Of a stretch of DNA of 64,000 bases, positions 28,459 to 37,084 are shown one piece after another; the first letter of the stretch is position 1; the number at the start of each line of letters is the position of its first letter. The translations under genes were made by a program, and so were the position numbers. Below the pieces are notes generated by a model. The model ran no database searches. It saw only the letters and a program-made list of their open reading frames with translations, and had not been told where the DNA came from. Source of the stretch: Phycisphaerales bacterium (lineage in GTDB: Bacteria > Planctomycetota > Phycisphaerae > Phycisphaerales > UBA1924); assembly GCA_026982335.1 (NCBI GenBank), contig JALSHH010000023.1:1-64000 (forward strand), read 5' to 3'.

Positions 28459-28929
28459 TCAATCGTCTTGCGTGTCATCCATATCGCCAAGCTCACGAAG
28501 CACAAGCTCGTAGCCCAATAACCAAATCAACGCATGCTCAGCAACTTTGGGGTCATCCAAGGAGGTCGAGAGTTTCGATCGAAAAACATACTTCCTCTCA
28601 GGCGATCGAAAATGTTCAAAGCCGACCTTGGCGTCAACATGCCCAAGATCCACCACCTCTTCTTCAATCAGTTCATCGAGCTTGTCGCCGGTATTCACCA
28701 AATCCGCCTCGATCGACCCAGAAAGCCAACGGTCCTCAGTTTCGAGCCCAATCCAGACATCGCCATCATCAATGCTGACAAAGTAATGAGCCGGTTCGGC
28801 AGCGTCTTTGGCTTGGCACCAGACCCCCCCCCCATCAATGTGCACCTCACCAAAAACGCCCGCTTGGATCGCCCCTTGCCCAACCGTTTTGTAGAGTATT
28901 TGTTCGGCTCTGGAAATATCTGTTGTCAT
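28459..28929 (-). CDS. Conserved-looking hypothetical protein
   Basis: A 156-residue acidic protein without membrane helices or a signal. I do not recognise a family. The middle part holds alternating hydrophobic strands (VFGEVHIDGGGVW, HYFVSIDDGDVWIGLETEDRWLSGSIEADL), suggesting a beta-rich fold, and the end is helical. The frame is open further upstream through the tRNA region; the ATG at 28929 is chosen because CGAGGG lies 5 bases before it and because upstream sequence is shared with the tRNA gene on the other strand. It lies 30 bases upstream of the glycosyltransferase gene in the same direction, so the two may be co-transcribed. Confidence 0.6.
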   Translation of the reverse strand: MTTDISRAEQILYKTVGQGAIQAGVFGEVHIDGGGVWCQAKDAAEPAHYFVSIDDGDVWIGLETEDRWLSGSIEADLVNTGDKLDELIEEEVVDLGHVDAKVGFEHFRSPERKYVFRSKLSTSLDDPKVAEHALIWLLGYELVLRELGDMDDTQDD

Positions 28930-29077
28930 CACAACCCTCGTTTCATCACGGGCGGGCGCGTGCCGTGCTGCCCGATAAAAGTTTGCTTTCAGGATAATCC
29001 TAGGGGGGCAAAGGCAAAGGAATGAGCCTGCCTGTGAGAATGAAGCTCCTGTTTTTCGTTTCAGGCCCACAATGGGG

Positions 29078-29105
29078 TCGACTCTGTGAGAATAGACGAT
29101 ATACT
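29078..29105 (+). promoter_or_regulatory. Candidate promoter of tRNA-Leu
   Basis: TCGACT (29078-29083), 16-base spacer, TATACT (29100-29105). The mature tRNA begins 17 bases after the -10 box. Confidence 0.45.
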
Positions 29106-29121
29106 CCCCTCCGCATTGCCT

Positions 29122-29205
29122 GCCCAGGTGGCGGAATTGGTAGACGCGCCACCTTGAGGTGGTGGTTCTCGCAAGGGAGTGGAGGTTCGAGTCCTCTCCT
29201 GGGCA
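29122..29205 (+). tRNA. tRNA-Leu (GAG anticodon)
   Basis: A class II tRNA of 84 bases. The acceptor stem GCCCAGG pairs with CCTGGGC, then discriminator A. The anticodon stem CCACC / GGTGG encloses the loop TTGAGGT, giving anticodon GAG (Leu, CTY codons). A long variable arm (TTCTCGCAAGGGAGT) and the T-loop TTCGAGT follow. CCA is not encoded. A promoter lies just upstream and a terminator 10 bases downstream, so it is a single-gene unit. Confidence 0.95.
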
Positions 29206-29214
29206 TTGAAGTTG

Positions 29215-29260
29215 AAAAAAGGCGAACAGCACCGGAACTCCCGGTGCTGTTCGCCTTTTT
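29215..29260 (+). terminator. Terminator after tRNA-Leu
   Basis: A perfect 15 bp stem GGCGAACAGCACCGG / CCGGTGCTGTTCGCC (29221-29235 and 29241-29255) with a 5-base loop, preceded by six A and followed by five T. It can act in both directions. Confidence 0.92.
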
Positions 29261-29404
29261 GTACTTCTTTTTGTACTGAATTTTCCATCCTCCACTCGCC
29301 CTTACTTTTGTGCCATTGCCCATCGCCGCTGAAGACCGTCCTCCCAATGGCCGATCTGCATCCGTATCCCATTCAGATTCCATCTGCCTGAAAAGAGGTA
29401 TTAC

Positions 29405-30550
29405 GTGCGAGTACTTATTGTTGATGATTCTGCCTTCATGCGAAAAATTATTACGGAGATGATTTCTTCTGATCCAGCTTTCGAGGTTGTCGCTGTTGCC
29501 CGCGACGGGGAAGACGGTGTCGCCAAAGCACTCGAACACAAACCCGACCTGATCACGCTGGATATCGAAATGCCCAAGATGGACGGACTGAGTGCTTTGC
29601 GTGAGATAAAAGTTAAGTGCCGAGCGTTCAATCCCGCAATTTTGATGTGCTCTTCGCTCACCGTCGCAGGAAGCCATGAAGCCTTCAAAGCAATGCGCAT
29701 CGGTGCTGCCGATGTCATCGGCAAGGACCCCAATACCGTGGGCAAAAAAGATGCCGGATTCAAAGAAGAACTCCTTACCAAACTCCACGCCATCGGCAAC
29801 CATCGTACGCAAATCAAGCACCTCTCATCAGGAACAAAGAAAAACAACGCCGCATCAATCTCTCATAATCCAAATAAGGAAATTGATTTTTCTCGCATCA
29901 AAGCGGTCGTCGTCGGATCATCCACGGGTGGACCACCCGTCCTCGAAGAAATTTTCTCCAAACTCTCGACTAATCTCCGCGTTCCGATCATTGTTGCGCA
30001 GCACATGCCCGAGCTTTTCACCAAAAGCCTTGCAGAGCGTCTCGATCAACACAGCAACTGCAGCGCCATACTGGCAACCCAAGGCACGATCGTTTCCTCG
30101 CCAGGGATCTATATCGCCCAAGGCGGGAGCCACATCAAACTCACACGCGTCGCCGGCAACAAAATCGTGACCAGACTCGCCGATTCTGTACCGGGCGCCA
30201 TTTATCGTCCCTCGGTTGACCTCCTCTTCGAAGTGGCTTCGGAAATCTTTGGTGAACATTTGCTCGCCATCCAGCTCACCGGAATGGGCGCCGACGGCGC
30301 CAAAGGGGCCAAAATCATCAAAACCAATGGTGGACAGATCATTGCCCAATCGGCTCAGAGTTGCGTGGTCTATGGCATGCCTCGGGCAGTTATCGAAGAG
30401 AATCTCGCCGACCAAATCTTGGATCCCAAGGCTATTGGAGACCTGCTTACAAAACTTAACGCATCGTCATTCTCGTCAAATTCCCCGAAAACACCACCGA
30501 ATTTCGATACACGCCAATCGGCATCAGCAAGAGTTGGTGACAATGAGTGA
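29405..30550 (+). CDS. cheB: Chemotaxis protein-glutamate methylesterase CheB
   Basis: A 381-residue two-domain protein that removes methyl groups from chemoreceptors when phosphorylated by CheA. The receiver domain (1-120) has the acidic pair Asp7/Asp8 and phosphoacceptor Asp53 (TLDIEMPKMDG). The usual KP of the receiver is replaced by GKDP. The catalytic domain has the Ser-His-Asp triad: Ser173 in GSSTGGPP, His200 in AQHMP, Asp297 in GMGADG. A Ser/Pro-rich tail of about 30 residues ends it. The start is a GTG at 29405 with AGAGG upstream. It is the first gene of the chemotaxis cluster cheB-cheW-cheR-cheA-cheX-cheY-fapA. Confidence 0.95.
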   Translation: MRVLIVDDSAFMRKIITEMISSDPAFEVVAVARDGEDGVAKALEHKPDLITLDIEMPKMDGLSALREIKVKCRAFNPAILMCSSLTVAGSHEAFKAMRIGAADVIGKDPNTVGKKDAGFKEELLTKLHAIGNHRTQIKHLSSGTKKNNAASISHNPNKEIDFSRIKAVVVGSSTGGPPVLEEIFSKLSTNLRVPIIVAQHMPELFTKSLAERLDQHSNCSAILATQGTIVSSPGIYIAQGGSHIKLTRVAGNKIVTRLADSVPGAIYRPSVDLLFEVASEIFGEHLLAIQLTGMGADGAKGAKIIKTNGGQIIAQSAQSCVVYGMPRAVIEENLADQILDPKAIGDLLTKLNASSFSSNSPKTPPNFDTRQSASARVGDNE

Positions 30551-30616
30551 ACTGGGCTCCACATCCACACGATAGTCGAAGAAGTCTCGCTCGAAGCGTA
30601 TCCAGAGGGATCAGCT

Positions 30617-31114
30617 ATGCATCAAGAAACCATAAAAAACAACCACTCGGACAATCAGATCCAACTCGTCAGCTTTACCGTTGGCGAAGAACTCTTTGCG
30701 GTTGATATCCTCAGTGTGCAAGAAATCAACCGGATGCTCGAACTTACCAAAGTTCCTCAAAGCCCCGATGGAATCGAAGGAGTGATCAATCTGCGCGGGC
30801 GAATCATCCCGGTACTTGATCTTCGTGTCCAATTTAAAATCCCCCCATCGCCTCACGATGAACACACACGAATCATCGTTGTCGAAGTACAAGGCAATAC
30901 CATCGGATTCATTGTCGATTCAGTGCATGAAGTCCTACGAATCAGCTACTCTGTGATCGAGCCCGCACCACAAATGGGCACCTCAATCGACTCGAGCTAT
31001 GTCTCAGGCGTCGCAAAGCTTGATGAGAATCTGCTGATCTTACTTGATCTTGAGCGCCTGCTTTCGCTTGAAGCGCTGGACAAACTTTCCGACATGCAAC
31101 GCACCGCTGCCTAA
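30617..31114 (+). CDS. cheW: Chemotaxis coupling protein CheW
   Basis: A 165-residue single-domain protein that couples chemoreceptors to the kinase CheA. It shows the CheW landmarks: LVSFTVGEELFAVDILSVQEI, KVPQSPDGIEGVINLRGRIIPVLDLR, and IGFIVDSVHEVLRI. An AGAGGGATC sequence precedes the ATG. It lies 66 bases after cheB and 40 before cheR on the same strand. Length matches the family (150-170). Confidence 0.95.
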   Translation: MHQETIKNNHSDNQIQLVSFTVGEELFAVDILSVQEINRMLELTKVPQSPDGIEGVINLRGRIIPVLDLRVQFKIPPSPHDEHTRIIVVEVQGNTIGFIVDSVHEVLRISYSVIEPAPQMGTSIDSSYVSGVAKLDENLLILLDLERLLSLEALDKLSDMQRTAA

Positions 31115-31154
31115 CCAACACGCTGGTCATTTTATTTGAAAGTAGTTAATCAAC

Positions 31155-32030
31155 ATGAGTACAACCAAAACCAAAATCACCATGACCGCAGAGCAGTTCG
31201 CAAAAATGTCGAAAATCATCTATGATCGCTCGGGTATCCATTTCCCTGAAACCAAAAAATACATTATCGAATCAAGGCTCTCACACCGAGTCATCGAGCT
31301 CGAAATGGAAGACTTCGACCAATACATTGCCTATCTCACCATGGGACCGTACCAGATGGAAGAATTCCAGGAGATGTTCAATCGCATCACCATCAATGAA
31401 ACAAGCTTCTTCCGAAATGAAGCCCAGCTTTCTGTCTTTGAAGATCAAATTCTCCCTGAGCTACTCGAAGCACGAGCAAAAACAAAACGACTTCGAATCT
31501 GGTCCGCAGCATGCTCAACAGGCGAAGAACCATTCACCCTCGCAATGCTTCTGCACCGGACACTCGGCGTCCGACTGAGTGATTGGCGCATCGAGATCCT
31601 AGGAACAGACATTTCCGAAAAGGCACTCAAAGTCGCACAAGAAGGAGTCTACACCTCCTACGCAGTCCGCACAACACCAAGCTTGATGAAAGACCGATAT
31701 TTCAAAGAAGATGGGCGAAATTTCATCCTCGATGACACCATTCGATCAATGGTCAACTTCGAAAAGCACAACCTCAAGGACAGAATGGCAGCAAGACGCC
31801 ACGGCATCTGGGACATCATATTCTGCAGAAATGTACTCATCTACTTCGATGATGATATGAAGCGAGATGTCATCTCCATGTTTGCCAAACAGCTTGCCAC
31901 CGACGGAACACTTTTCATCGGACACTCCGAACGAATCAAAACACTCACCAATGATTTCACGCAGCTGCAGATCCCTCAAGGATTCTGCTATCAGAAAAAC
32001 GAACATGTCGCGACCTTGAAGGGAATCTAA
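31155..32030 (+). CDS. cheR: Chemotaxis protein methyltransferase CheR
   Basis: A 291-residue SAM-dependent enzyme that methylates glutamates of chemoreceptors, opposing CheB. The N-terminal helical domain (about 10-85) includes the FNRITINETSFFRN motif. The catalytic domain has RIWSAACSTGEEPFTLAM (SAM binding, about 115-132), IEILGTDISEKAL, and DIIFCRNVLIYFDD. The C-terminus lacks the NWETF-binding extras seen in some enzymes. It is followed after 3 bases by cheA. Confidence 0.96.
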   Translation: MSTTKTKITMTAEQFAKMSKIIYDRSGIHFPETKKYIIESRLSHRVIELEMEDFDQYIAYLTMGPYQMEEFQEMFNRITINETSFFRNEAQLSVFEDQILPELLEARAKTKRLRIWSAACSTGEEPFTLAMLLHRTLGVRLSDWRIEILGTDISEKALKVAQEGVYTSYAVRTTPSLMKDRYFKEDGRNFILDDTIRSMVNFEKHNLKDRMAARRHGIWDIIFCRNVLIYFDDDMKRDVISMFAKQLATDGTLFIGHSERIKTLTNDFTQLQIPQGFCYQKNEHVATLKGI

Positions 32031-32033
32031 ATC

Positions 32034-34367
32034 ATGGATATGAACGACTTCGATCCAGAAATCCTGCAAGATTTCCTGACTGAATCAGGCGAACTCCTCG
32101 AACAACTCGAAAGCGACTTGGTTGATCTTGAATCCACCCCCCAGGACCTTGATCTTCTCAACCAAATATTCCGCGCACTCCACACCATCAAAGGAAGCGC
32201 TTCCTTCCTCGCCCTGACCAATCTTGTTGCAATCGCACACTGCTCCGAAAGCGCACTCAACACCGCACGAAACGGCGAGCTCGTCATCGGAAAGGCAGAA
32301 ATGGACCTGCTTCTAGAAGCAGTCGATATCCTCAAAATTCAATTCAACGAAATTGCCAGTGGAAACACCGATCTCACACCTGCAGACCCCGAATTGATCC
32401 GAAAACTCACCGTCTTGGGCGATGGCGGAACCCTTGAAGCCGACGATTTTCAACCTGTATCGGCATCAAATACTGCGGAGAATATCGAACCAAAATCCGC
32501 AGAACCCACACCAACAGATGGACGAAACATCGAACCCATCAAACTTGATTCATCCAAACTTGACCTCATCGAGCACATGTCGACGGACATCGACGAAACA
32601 CTTGCCCAGGCGATCGCCAAACTCGAAGAGCTCTATGATGCTTCAACCAGATCGTCTGCTGGATGCAACCTCACAGAAATGTTCGAAGACATTGCCCGCA
32701 CGGTCGATTTCTTCGACATCAAAGAACTCTCTGAGCTCTCCGATGTATTGGTTCAATCCCTCGAGGGCATCGAATCACTCGAAGACGAGTTCATTGAACA
32801 AATTGTTCCACGCCTTCATGGTGTGTGTATGCTCATCAATGAGCAAACCAAAGAGCTCATCCATGAAAAGCTCGTCACTTGGCCAACCGAAACCCTCATC
32901 GAACGGATCATCAAATCATCTGAAGGCTGCAAGCTTGATGAAGGAAAAATCATCCCCCAATGCGATCCGTACCAGGCGCTGGCAACCGATGGCATCTCCT
33001 TCGGTTCCCCACAAAATCAAGAAGAAGATAAACTCAAATCACCCATCCAAAAATCAACCTCAGAACCAGCCTCAGAACCAAACAACGCCACAATCACCGA
33101 ATCCAAATCTAACCCAACCAATGCACAACCCCAAGCACGCAAGGCAAATCTAGGAGCTGTAGAGCAAACCATCCGCGTCGAAGTCTCACGACTTGAATCC
33201 CTAATGAATCTTGTTGGTGAACTTGTCCTCCAGAAAAACCGTATCGGCGCCATGTCCGAAGAGGTCGGACGAGCCGTCACCGATACCGATCTCATCGAGC
33301 AAATGGAAATCACCGCTTCAACACTCGATCGAGTGACTGGCGATATCCAAGTCGCCGTCATGCGAACCCGAATGCAGCCACTTGACAAGCTCTTTGGCAA
33401 ATACCCAAGGCTGATCCGCGACCTGGCGACCAAGACCGACAAGAAAATCCAGCTCGAAATCATCGGAGGCGATACCGAAGTCGATAAATCCGTCATCGAA
33501 GAGCTCGGCGATCCAATGGTCCACCTCTTACGCAACAGCGCCGATCATGGTATTGAGATGCCCGCAGACCGGATCAGTGCTGAAAAACCAGAAACCGGAA
33601 CCATCAAACTCGTCGCTGGGCACGAAGGAAGCCATGTCAGCGTCCGGATCATCGACGATGGAAAAGGGCTTTCACGCGAAATCATCGGCAACAAGGCCGT
33701 CGAACGAGGACTCATCACCAAAGAACAACTCCCTTCACTCTCCGATGAAGAAGTCTTCCGATACATCCTCGAGCCAGGATTCTCAACCGCTGACCAAGTC
33801 TCTGACCTTTCAGGTCGAGGCGTAGGTATGGATGTCGTGCGGACAAATATCGAAAGCAAACTCAAGGGAAGCATTTCGATTGAATCTACCCAAGGCGAAG
33901 GAACCATTATCAACATCTCAATTCCGCTTACCATTGCAATCATGCCCGCAATGATGGTGGCCGTAAACGATGAAGTCTTTGCAATCCCATTGACCAACAT
34001 CACCGAGATCGTTCACCCAACACCTGACATGATCTCCGAACTTGGCGACGAGCCTGTCATCCACCTGCGCGGATCGGTGCATCCACTAATTAGCTCACAA
34101 GAAGTTTTCGCGATTCCAGAAGAGAAAAGGCAAGACGAAAACTTTGTTGTCGTCATTGGATTCAATCAGAAAATTATTGGACTGCGCGTCAGTCGAGTGA
34201 TCGGCCAGCAAGAAATTGTCATCAAACCACTCAACGGCGTGCAGCGCGAAGGCCCAATCTCAGGTGCCACCGTACGAAACGATGGTGGGGTCAGCCTCAT
34301 CATGGATATTGCCGAGTTGATGCGAATCTCTCGGAATCAACGCAGCACGGTATGTGCAGCACACTAA
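32034..34367 (+). CDS. cheA: Chemotaxis histidine kinase CheA
   Basis: A 777-residue histidine kinase. The first HPT (P1) domain has phosphorylatable His50 in ALHTIKGSASFL. A second helical, HPT-like region at about 180-305 lacks such a His. After a polar linker comes the dimerisation and kinase core: VEVSRLESLMNLVGELV, the N box HLLRNSADHGIE, G1 DDGKGLS, the F box EPGFSTADQVSDLSGRGVGMDVV, and the G2 region. A CheW-like domain (about 640-770) completes it. There is no recognisable P2 CheY-binding domain. The next gene starts 41 bases downstream. This is the central kinase of the cluster. Confidence 0.96.
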   Translation: MDMNDFDPEILQDFLTESGELLEQLESDLVDLESTPQDLDLLNQIFRALHTIKGSASFLALTNLVAIAHCSESALNTARNGELVIGKAEMDLLLEAVDILKIQFNEIASGNTDLTPADPELIRKLTVLGDGGTLEADDFQPVSASNTAENIEPKSAEPTPTDGRNIEPIKLDSSKLDLIEHMSTDIDETLAQAIAKLEELYDASTRSSAGCNLTEMFEDIARTVDFFDIKELSELSDVLVQSLEGIESLEDEFIEQIVPRLHGVCMLINEQTKELIHEKLVTWPTETLIERIIKSSEGCKLDEGKIIPQCDPYQALATDGISFGSPQNQEEDKLKSPIQKSTSEPASEPNNATITESKSNPTNAQPQARKANLGAVEQTIRVEVSRLESLMNLVGELVLQKNRIGAMSEEVGRAVTDTDLIEQMEITASTLDRVTGDIQVAVMRTRMQPLDKLFGKYPRLIRDLATKTDKKIQLEIIGGDTEVDKSVIEELGDPMVHLLRNSADHGIEMPADRISAEKPETGTIKLVAGHEGSHVSVRIIDDGKGLSREIIGNKAVERGLITKEQLPSLSDEEVFRYILEPGFSTADQVSDLSGRGVGMDVVRTNIESKLKGSISIESTQGEGTIINISIPLTIAIMPAMMVAVNDEVFAIPLTNITEIVHPTPDMISELGDEPVIHLRGSVHPLISSQEVFAIPEEKRQDENFVVVIGFNQKIIGLRVSRVIGQQEIVIKPLNGVQREGPISGATVRNDGGVSLIMDIAELMRISRNQRSTVCAAH

Positions 34368-34408
34368 TCACCAAGGATACACAGACGCATCATCAAAGGA
34401 GCAACCAG

Positions 34409-34900
34409 ATGGACGCCAGTTATATCACACCATTCATGACATCAATCCAAAATGTCTTCAGCACCATGTTCCAGCTTCCCGTCGAAATCGGCGAGCCAAG
34501 ACTCAAAACAGAATCAACAACCACACACGATGTCTCAGGTATCATCGGAGTCTCAGGAGAAATGATTGGGACAATTGTCCTCTCCATGCCAGGAGAAGCC
34601 GCCGAATCCATCGTCGCACTCTTCACCGGCGAACAAATGGCCGTTGACACCGATGACTTTGCAGACGCCGTCGGTGAACTCATCAACATGATCTCGGGCA
34701 ATGCCAAGGCAGAGTTCCAACGCAAATCCGTCTCCATCTCATGCCCATCAGTTGTCATCGGATCAGGGCATCGCGTGGCATCAAACTCAGGCACACCATG
34801 TGTAATGATCCCATGCACAACAGACTGTGGAGAAATTGTTCTTGAGATTGCCCTGCGTGAATCCGAAGAAGCAGCAAACACCAAATCAGCCGCGGCCTAA
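34409..34900 (+). CDS. cheX: CheX-like CheY-P phosphatase
   Basis: A 163-residue protein of the CheX/CheC-type phosphatase family, which dephosphorylates CheY. The conserved segment E-x2-N-x2-S-G is visible in AVGELINMISGNAKAEF (about residues 90-106), holding the Glu and Asn needed for catalysis in CheX. The flanking pattern VSGIIGVSGEMIGTIVLSMP fits the family. The ATG at 34409 is chosen because AAGGAGC lies 7-8 bases upstream; an in-frame ATG at 34352 overlaps cheA and has no such site. It sits between cheA and cheY, which supports the assignment. Confidence 0.88.
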   Translation: MDASYITPFMTSIQNVFSTMFQLPVEIGEPRLKTESTTTHDVSGIIGVSGEMIGTIVLSMPGEAAESIVALFTGEQMAVDTDDFADAVGELINMISGNAKAEFQRKSVSISCPSVVIGSGHRVASNSGTPCVMIPCTTDCGEIVLEIALRESEEAANTKSAAA

Positions 34901-34942
34901 ACAAACTCGCTTACCAGAAAAAACTAAACAAGGAGCAACCCA

Positions 34943-35317
34943 ATGCGAATCCTTCTGATCGATGACTCAAAAACAATGCGAAACATCCAAAAGTCCGTGC
35001 TCAAACAGCTCGGGTACACAGACCTCGAAGAAGCATGCGATGGTCAAGACGCGCTGAGCAAAGTCGGAGCATTCAAACCCGAACTATGCCTCGTAGACTG
35101 GAACATGCCCACCATGGATGGCTTGACCTTTGTCAAAACCTTCCGCCAAACAGATAAAACGACTCCGCTCATCATGGTTACAACCGAAGCCGAAAAAAGC
35201 CGAGTGATCGAAGCGATCAAGGCAGGGGTCAACAACTATGTCGTCAAACCATTTACTCCCGACCTACTCAGCGAACGCATCGCCGAAACACTCGCCAAAT
35301 GTGGCGTTAACACCTAA
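34943..35317 (+). CDS. cheY: Chemotaxis response regulator CheY
   Basis: A 124-residue stand-alone receiver domain. Asp7/Asp8 and the phosphoacceptor Asp52 (LVDWNMPTMDG), Thr near 80, and Lys102 (VVKPFTP) are all present. In chemotaxis the phosphorylated protein binds the flagellar switch and changes rotation. AAGGAGCAAC precedes the ATG. It lies 42 bases after the CheX gene. Confidence 0.93.
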   Translation: MRILLIDDSKTMRNIQKSVLKQLGYTDLEEACDGQDALSKVGAFKPELCLVDWNMPTMDGLTFVKTFRQTDKTTPLIMVTTEAEKSRVIEAIKAGVNNYVVKPFTPDLLSERIAETLAKCGVNT

Positions 35318-35376
35318 ACATACCACAACAGGTCAAGGAAATAAAGTAAGCCATGGCCTGAAAATAGGATAATCAA

Positions 35377-36969
35377 GTGGGTGAAAGTAACCGTGATATC
35401 GATAGCCTACTGAAACTGAGTGTTGACAAACAAAAACTCAGCGCTGTCCTACGGATTGAGCCAAATCCGTCAAACATTCCCATCTCACAAGAAGCTTTGT
35501 GCGCTTATCTCGAGGGATGTGATATCCATGCACAATGCATCCTCAATAATGAAATAAGCAAACTCACCGAACTTGCAACCGAAGAACCACACCACGCTCA
35601 TGAAATGATCGTCGTCAAAGGAAAACCGCCTGTCGAAGGAATCAATGCAAAATTTGAGTTCACCGAAAAAATCAAGACAAAAATTGAAAACATCGCCAAA
35701 CGAGAAGAAGCATACCGCAAAGCGGAGCAAGAGGACACTTTCGTCACTGATGATAAAAATGAGCACGATGAAGAAACGATCGATTTCTATAACGAAAGCC
35801 CATTTCTCATTGTCGCCAAAGGTGATCTCATCGGATCCATCGTTGAATCCTCACCTGGCGAAGACGGCATCAATGTCTACGGGCAGGCCATCGCAACCAA
35901 ACCCGGAAAAGACCTCCCCGATCTGATTGACAACTCCCTTCGACTTGATGACCAAGGAAATATCCACGCACTCATCGATGGGCACCTCACACACGCTGGA
36001 ATGAAACTCCGCATTAACCCAACACTCGAAGTCCAAAACTATGTTGATTTCTCAACCGGGAACATCGACTTCCCCAGCGAAGTCATTGTCAACGAAGGAG
36101 TCCGCGATCGGTTCAGTGTCAAAGCAGGCGAAAATATCGAAATCCGCAAACTCGTCGAAGCATCAAATCTCGACTCATCACAGGACATCATCCTCCACAA
36201 CGGCATGGCCGGACGCGATACCGGAACGATCCGCACCGGGAGAGACCTCAAAGCAGGGTATCTCGAAGGCGTCGAAGCTTTCATCGCCGGACGATGCGAA
36301 ATCCAAAAAGAAATCACCAACTGCCAAATCATGATCGCAGGCACGCTCGAAAGTCCAAACGCTGCCCTTCGAGGCGGTGAGATCTGCATCTCGAAAGGTG
36401 GCGTCATCGGATCCATCGGGTCCGTCCAAGGTGTCAAAACAAATGTCATCATCGGATGGATCCCGGAAATCGAAAAACAAATCCGACGCGCACAAGATAT
36501 CCGACCAAAAATCGAAAATGCGATCGAAAAACAGATACAAGAACTTGAAACACTCAAAAAAAGCCTTGGCAAGCCAAGCCGGGAACAAGAAACCGAAATC
36601 GAATTCATGAAGTTCGAAGTCGGCATCATCGAAGAAAAACTTGTTGATCTCGATGCGGCAATCGACCGACTTGGACAAATCATCCGCAAACATGCTGCAA
36701 CCAAACTCAGAGTCAAATCCATGATCTTCGCCAAAACTAAGATCTGGCTCCCCGGGTTCAAAATCACCTTCGAAAATGATGTCAAAGGTGAACTCTTCCT
36801 CGATCTCAACACAAGCGGCAAACCCATCGTCACCCGCAACGGCCAATCCGAGCCCATGAACACCATCGCTCGGGTCATCGCCGACGACCGCGTCCTGCCA
36901 ATCATGCCCCCCAAACAAGACGAGCTCATTTCTGACGAATCTGACGACAAGTTCGCCCAAGCAGCCTGA
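35377..36969 (+). CDS. FapA family protein (DUF342)
   Basis: A 530-residue protein of the FapA/DUF342 family. FapA polymerises into a bactofilin-like beta-helix; in Vibrio it affects flagellar assembly and polar localisation. The N-terminal part (1-150) is helical and polar. The core (about 155-390) has GEDGINVYGQAIATKPGKD and a succession of short beta turns (VSTGNIDF-like, GRDLKAGYLEGVEAFIAGRCEI). A coiled-coil region (about 385-455) and a short C-terminal domain follow. Start GTG at 35377 with AGGAT upstream. It follows cheY directly and points to a link between chemotaxis and flagellar positioning. Confidence 0.87.
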   Translation: MGESNRDIDSLLKLSVDKQKLSAVLRIEPNPSNIPISQEALCAYLEGCDIHAQCILNNEISKLTELATEEPHHAHEMIVVKGKPPVEGINAKFEFTEKIKTKIENIAKREEAYRKAEQEDTFVTDDKNEHDEETIDFYNESPFLIVAKGDLIGSIVESSPGEDGINVYGQAIATKPGKDLPDLIDNSLRLDDQGNIHALIDGHLTHAGMKLRINPTLEVQNYVDFSTGNIDFPSEVIVNEGVRDRFSVKAGENIEIRKLVEASNLDSSQDIILHNGMAGRDTGTIRTGRDLKAGYLEGVEAFIAGRCEIQKEITNCQIMIAGTLESPNAALRGGEICISKGGVIGSIGSVQGVKTNVIIGWIPEIEKQIRRAQDIRPKIENAIEKQIQELETLKKSLGKPSREQETEIEFMKFEVGIIEEKLVDLDAAIDRLGQIIRKHAATKLRVKSMIFAKTKIWLPGFKITFENDVKGELFLDLNTSGKPIVTRNGQSEPMNTIARVIADDRVLPIMPPKQDELISDESDDKFAQAA

Positions 36970-37084
36970 TCAACCTTCCAAACACCATCCACTCAGCGGA
37001 ACCGGATCGCCAAGATCGCGGTATATTCGTATATCCTCATCAAACACATAGACACCGCCCGATAGACCCTGCACAATACCATCC

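Noticed and set aside
29000-29821. Minus-strand frame across tRNA-Leu and the cheB start
   Set aside because: Crosses a tRNA gene and terminator and mirrors the cheB receiver domain.
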